Origin: Metopolophium dirhodum | Lineage: Eukaryota; Arthropoda; Insecta; Hemiptera; Aphididae | DNA: 64,000 bases | Direction: 5' to 3' | Assembly: GCF_019925205.1 (NCBI RefSeq) | Contig: NC_083563.1 | Span: 7,130,001 to 7,194,000 of the forward strand | Shown: positions 63,621 to 64,000 of the stretch, piece by piece | Numbering within the stretch: position 1 is the stretch's first letter | Layout of the letters: each line of letters opens with the position of its first letter | The notes under the pieces: model-generated | Seen by the model: only the letters and a program-made list of their open reading frames with translations | Database searches by the model: none | What the model was told of the DNA's origin: nothing | Translations under genes and position numbers: made by a program

Positions 63621-64000
63621 ACGATAAAATTGTCCTAATCTTACTAATTTATCAACAAATGTTTGGTATTTTAATATTTTTTCTAATCTCTCAACTAAGT
63701 ATAAGTTTTAGCCTCAGTTAAGTTATAGTACCTAAATATATAATATATTACTAAAAATATATGACTGATACACACAAAACTCTTCGATATCGAATCTTAA
63801 AAATAATGGCATTTTTAAAAAGTGATATGCTTAAATAATTTTATACCTACAACTTACTTCAATGGCATATATAAATCAGTTAAAAAGTAACTAAGTAACA
63901 GATAATATTTCTAGAATTATGCCCAATAAATTAAATTTTTTTTATCTTAATTGCTACTGATTTTCTAAATCAATTCGATATGATTACTTATAAAATATAC
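63621..64000. other. AT-rich window end
   Basis: Nothing recognised. The LINE reverse transcriptase that should follow the endonuclease is not present here. Confidence 0.6.

Noticed and set aside
1..64000. Prokaryotic-type systems (operons, CRISPR, riboswitches, attachment sites)
   Set aside because: No ribosome-binding sites, no packed genes, no spaced direct-repeat array. Composition and transposon content are those of an insect nuclear genome.

Overview
This 64-kb window looks like gene-poor, AT-rich (roughly 70-75% A+T by eye) nuclear DNA of an insect, most probably an aphid (Hemiptera: Aphididae). Three things point there: the recurrent TAGGTACCTA-type words, the dispersed repeat families, and the many decayed non-LTR retrotransposon pieces whose residual proteins resemble the LINE RNase H and endonuclease domains common in arthropods. 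The organism call is inference. I found no convincing intact protein-coding gene. The longest open frame is 144 codons, and it sits antisense in a CpG-rich block. The window reads as an intergenic desert or the inside of very large introns. There is no sign of prokaryotic operons, CRISPR arrays, rRNA or functional tRNA genes.

Layout. 0-14.4 kb: AT-rich DNA with many mobile-element remains. These are a LINE RNase H fragment (about 1.08-1.34 kb, minus), an inverted pair of a small unknown repeat (2.09 and 2.5 kb), a hAT-type MITE with perfect 14-bp termini and an 8-bp target duplication (5531-5972), a second LINE RNase H fragment (6.1-6.48 kb, plus), a tRNA-derived SINE with a perfect 13-bp target duplication (6728-7028, minus), a (CA)n/(GT)n inverted pair (11.95-12.01 kb), a third LINE RNase H fragment (12.87-13.05 kb, minus), and an unrecognised ~500-bp retroposon flanked by a 21-bp direct repeat and filled with degenerate TATCCTAGGATA units (13860-14360). 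15.9-16.5 kb: a near-perfect foldback with 153-bp arms. 19.2-25.3 kb: a composite repeat block with two ~1.35-kb copies of a family that has inverted ends and an internal tandem duplication, surrounded by shared terminal and flanking modules and a LINE 3' end with AATAAA and poly(A). 26.5-27.3 kb: a (GT)n tract and a decayed dispersed repeat. 27.3-34.8 kb: AT-rich desert.

34.8-35.5 kb and 45.2-48.6 kb are CpG-rich blocks with G-quadruplex or microsatellite sequence, TATA-like motifs and a possible THAP-domain scrap. They are the best candidates for promoters or 5' untranslated exons. Smaller GC-richer islands (17.1, 18.2-18.6, 25.4-25.9, 37.0-37.4 and 40.05-40.4 kb) could be exons, regulatory sequence or old insertions. 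A second MITE with an 8-bp target duplication lies at 41771-42162. The right end (62.13-63.62 kb) holds a frame-broken 5' portion of a LINE with five recognisable endonuclease motifs.

I see no multi-gene system. The most interesting items are the long foldback (a candidate hairpin-RNA/endo-siRNA source), the 13.86-14.36 kb retroposon, and the modular 19-25 kb repeat block.
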